From CAXBGS01 sp963975425 (GTDB lineage Bacteria; Planctomycetota; Planctomycetia; Pirellulales; Pirellulaceae): DNA of 64,000 nucleotides. Of this stretch, positions 62,225-64,000 are shown piece after piece (position 1 is the stretch's first letter; every line of letters begins with the position of its first letter). A program made the translations under genes and the position numbers. The notes under the pieces are model-generated. The model saw only the letters and a program-made list of their open reading frames with translations. It had not been told where the DNA came from and did not search any database. The stretch spans positions 372,001-436,000 of the forward strand of contig CAXBGS010000002.1 in assembly GCA_963975425.1 (NCBI GenBank), read 5' to 3'.

Positions 62225-64000
62225 TCAGTTTGCACCGTTGGCGACAAAGCTGAGGACGCGAACGGCGTGGCCGACGCTGGCCGGATTCGAATGCTCCGCG
62301 ATACGCAATTCTAATTGGTGTTCGCCCGGTTCCAGGTCGGTGGCAAACATGACGGTGCGCGGATAGTGCAGGCCTTTACTGAACCGATGATACAAATCAA
62401 TTTTCTTTTCGGGCCCACCGTCAATCGAGACTTCCACCGACCCCGCATCGGGGCCGGCCAGCACGAAGGCTCCAACGGCATTGCCCTTGAAGGAAACCGA
62501 TACCGAAGCACCCGGTTTGTCAGCGCACAGCAAGGTCTCTTGCTCATACCGTTTACGCGAACTGCCCGGCAGCGCCGTCCAATCTGGCTTTGATGCTTGA
62601 AAACCAAGCTCAAGATTTACATCAGACACTTCGATAAAACGTCCGCGAGAGTAACCATTCTCGTCGATCGCCTTGGGTGGGCGCGAAGCCGATGATTGCC
62701 ACATGTGGCGGCGTGCATTTGCCCAAGCCGTCGTTAGCGCATCAATGTTCAGATCGGCCGCAAGTCGGTTGCCTGGCTTCTTTGGATGAGTACCACCATA
62801 GGTCTCCCATGTCAGCGAGCCATCACTGATTCGATCTGCGACTTCGGCCGCCAAGTTGACGCTCACCAGGCCGTACTGTTGTGCGACCCGCTCGTGCGCC
62901 GCAATACTCACAGGAAGTCGTCCGTTTTGACTCAGAGCCAGCATCTCGGGATTGACAAAGTGCGTCAGGACGATGTCCGTGGCGGGTGAGTCTGTTCGGA
63001 TTCGTCGAACGATTCCTTCCATGCCTCGGATACACTCTCGCGATGCATGCGCGGCGTCTTGGTCATCGTTGACCGCGAACTCGACAAACACCAAGTCCGG
63101 CTCGTGCCGAAGCACGTCCCGATTCACTCGAAATGCGCCGGTGGTGGAACAGGTACTTGAGATGCCCGCATTGATAAAATCAAACTTGGTGTCGGGATAG
63201 GTTTCGGTCAGATGACGCATGACCATCGGCCGGTAGCCTTCCATTTCCGTGATCGATCCGCCCATGAATGCGACGGTTGCACTCTTATCTTGTTCGATCG
63301 CCGCTAGTGAGTTGTCCAAACTGCTGCGCACATGAACGTTGCGGCTTTTCGCAATCGCGACGGAAGGTTCGCCCGTCAAGTAGCCGAGATCGCACAGAAA
63401 ACCGTCCATCGCATGCAAAGTTTTTGCGAAGTACTCGCCCGGGGTGCCACCGCGTCCGTAGTTAAAAAAGCCGTGCACTTGTCCTTCATAGCCTCGTAAA
63501 TCGAACATGTTGCCGGCCTTGCGTGTGACGTCGCGAAACTTTTCGATCGTTTGAAACGGCACGGTAGGATCATCGACGCCGTGGAACACGATCATCGGCG
63601 GCAGTCCACCGCGTACATTGTGAATCGGAGAAAGCTGTTCCGGTGGCACGCCGGTCCGAGTTGGCATCTCTGCGATTTTTTCGGACTCGAGCGTCACATC
63701 TTCGTACGGCGCGATCAACAGCGCCGGATTAAAGAGAGCGCACGCGTTGGGCGTGGAAGACACGTTTCGGTCTTCGCCCGGTTCATCCAACGTGGTCAGG
63801 ATCGCTGTACAAGCCGCAACGTGGCCGCCTGCCGAACCGCCGCCGGCAACAAGGCGGTCGGGATCGATACCAAGTTCACCGGCATGCGACCGCACCCAGC
63901 GAATGGCCGACTTCGCATCGGCGACACACCGATCGGCCAACGTCTCGTGTCGTGACCGGACGCGATAGTCGGCCGTAATTCCTACCATTCCTCGGGCGGC
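62225..64000 (-). CDS. Alpha/beta hydrolase fused to an SGNH hydrolase, partial
   Basis: The frame continues past the window edge, since residues AARG lie before the first Met at 63988, as in esterases of the BD-FAE/acetylxylan type. At least 591 residues are visible. The first domain has AGGGSAGGH with the nucleophile Ser and a later VHGFFNYG His; the HGGG oxyanion motif should lie outside. The second domain is SGNH-type, with GGSITEMEGYRP (Ser block), NAGISSTCSTTG, FAVNDDQDA and the final GTHPKKPGN (His block). A beta-sandwich of about 150 residues closes the protein. Two esterases on one chain suggest removal of different acyl groups from a polysaccharide. Confidence 0.92.
   Translation of the reverse strand, partial: AARGMVGITADYRVRSRHETLADRCVADAKSAIRWVRSHAGELGIDPDRLVAGGGSAGGHVAACTAILTTLDEPGEDRNVSSTPNACALFNPALLIAPYEDVTLESEKIAEMPTRTGVPPEQLSPIHNVRGGLPPMIVFHGVDDPTVPFQTIEKFRDVTRKAGNMFDLRGYEGQVHGFFNYGRGGTPGEYFAKTLHAMDGFLCDLGYLTGEPSVAIAKSRNVHVRSSLDNSLAAIEQDKSATVAFMGGSITEMEGYRPMVMRHLTETYPDTKFDFINAGISSTCSTTGAFRVNRDVLRHEPDLVFVEFAVNDDQDAAHASRECIRGMEGIVRRIRTDSPATDIVLTHFVNPEMLALSQNGRLPVSIAAHERVAQQYGLVSVNLAAEVADRISDGSLTWETYGGTHPKKPGNRLAADLNIDALTTAWANARRHMWQSSASRPPKAIDENGYSRGRFIEVSDVNLELGFQASKPDWTALPGSSRKRYEQETLLCADKPGASVSVSFKGNAVGAFVLAGPDAGSVEVSIDGGPEKKIDLYHRFSKGLHYPRTVMFATDLEPGEHQLELRIAEHSNPASVGHAVRVLSFVANGAN

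Noticed and set aside
1..64000. tRNA, rRNA, transposase and phage genes
   Set aside because: Looked for on both strands by pattern; none seen, though a small RNA gene could be missed by eye.

Overview
The window looks like a chromosomal segment of a marine-type planctomycete of the Pirellulales (Rhodopirellula/Rubripirellula-like). The evidence is lineage-typical families rather than a marker gene. They are two DUF1549/DUF1501 modules (one with PSCyt1 and DUF1553), two DUF1559 pseudopilin-like proteins, a cysteine-rich YTV-repeat surface protein, four formylglycine sulfatases, a PEP-CTERM protein and a secreted sulfatase with a dockerin-like tail. I saw no rRNA, tRNA, CRISPR array, transposase or phage gene. 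Many starts are GTG or TTG, and operons are marked by 1-8 bp overlaps.

Layout. 1-2.8 kb: a partial sialate O-acetylesterase and a divergent sulfatase. 2.8-5.4 kb: a PhzF-like isomerase and threonine synthase. 5.7-13.2 kb: the YTV surface protein with a clear terminator, a TPR protein, a DUF1559 protein, and a histidine kinase/NtrC-type regulator pair. 13.2-19.4 kb, minus strand: a membrane protein coupled to a secreted terpene-cyclase-fold protein, then a kelch/DUF4198-like fusion, a small lipoprotein, a DUF1559 protein and a PEP-CTERM protein. 19.5-25 kb: an iron block containing a PQQ-type beta-propeller, feoA and feoB as overlapping genes, hemP, and a bacterioferritin-like protein. Two Fur-like palindromes sharing TATTGAGAA lie ahead of the feo operon and of hemP. 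A sigma-54-type site precedes the ferritin gene. 25-41.4 kb: mostly housekeeping, with a UvrD/PcrA helicase, a Gfo/Idh oxidoreductase, ispD-tyrS, the methyltransferase-larE-protein kinase operon, the first DUF1549/DUF1501 module and a methyltransferase. 41.6-45.6 kb: the PSCyt1-DUF1549-DUF1553 plus DUF1501 module. 45.6-64 kb: a carbohydrate region with three sulfatases, a short-chain dehydrogenase, and a fucose-type set of UxaE-like epimerase, GH29 alpha-L-fucosidase, aldo/keto reductase and FucP-like transporter. It also holds an FkbM methyltransferase, a beta-propeller/di-heme cytochrome, a thioredoxin-like protein and a partial two-domain esterase.

How it fits together. The last 20 kb and the first 3 kb read as desulfation, deacetylation and defucosylation of a sulfated, acetylated, fucose-containing polysaccharide, followed by uptake and oxidation of the sugar. 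The 13-25 kb stretch reads as iron uptake and storage. An intergenic Fur-like box sits between two diverging operons: PQQ-propeller/feoA/feoB to the right, and PEP-CTERM/DUF1559/lipoprotein/DUF4198-kelch to the left. A bidirectional iron-responsive envelope system is my best candidate for something undescribed. Short minisatellites (16-30 bp units) recur between genes and inside linkers of ispD and larE.
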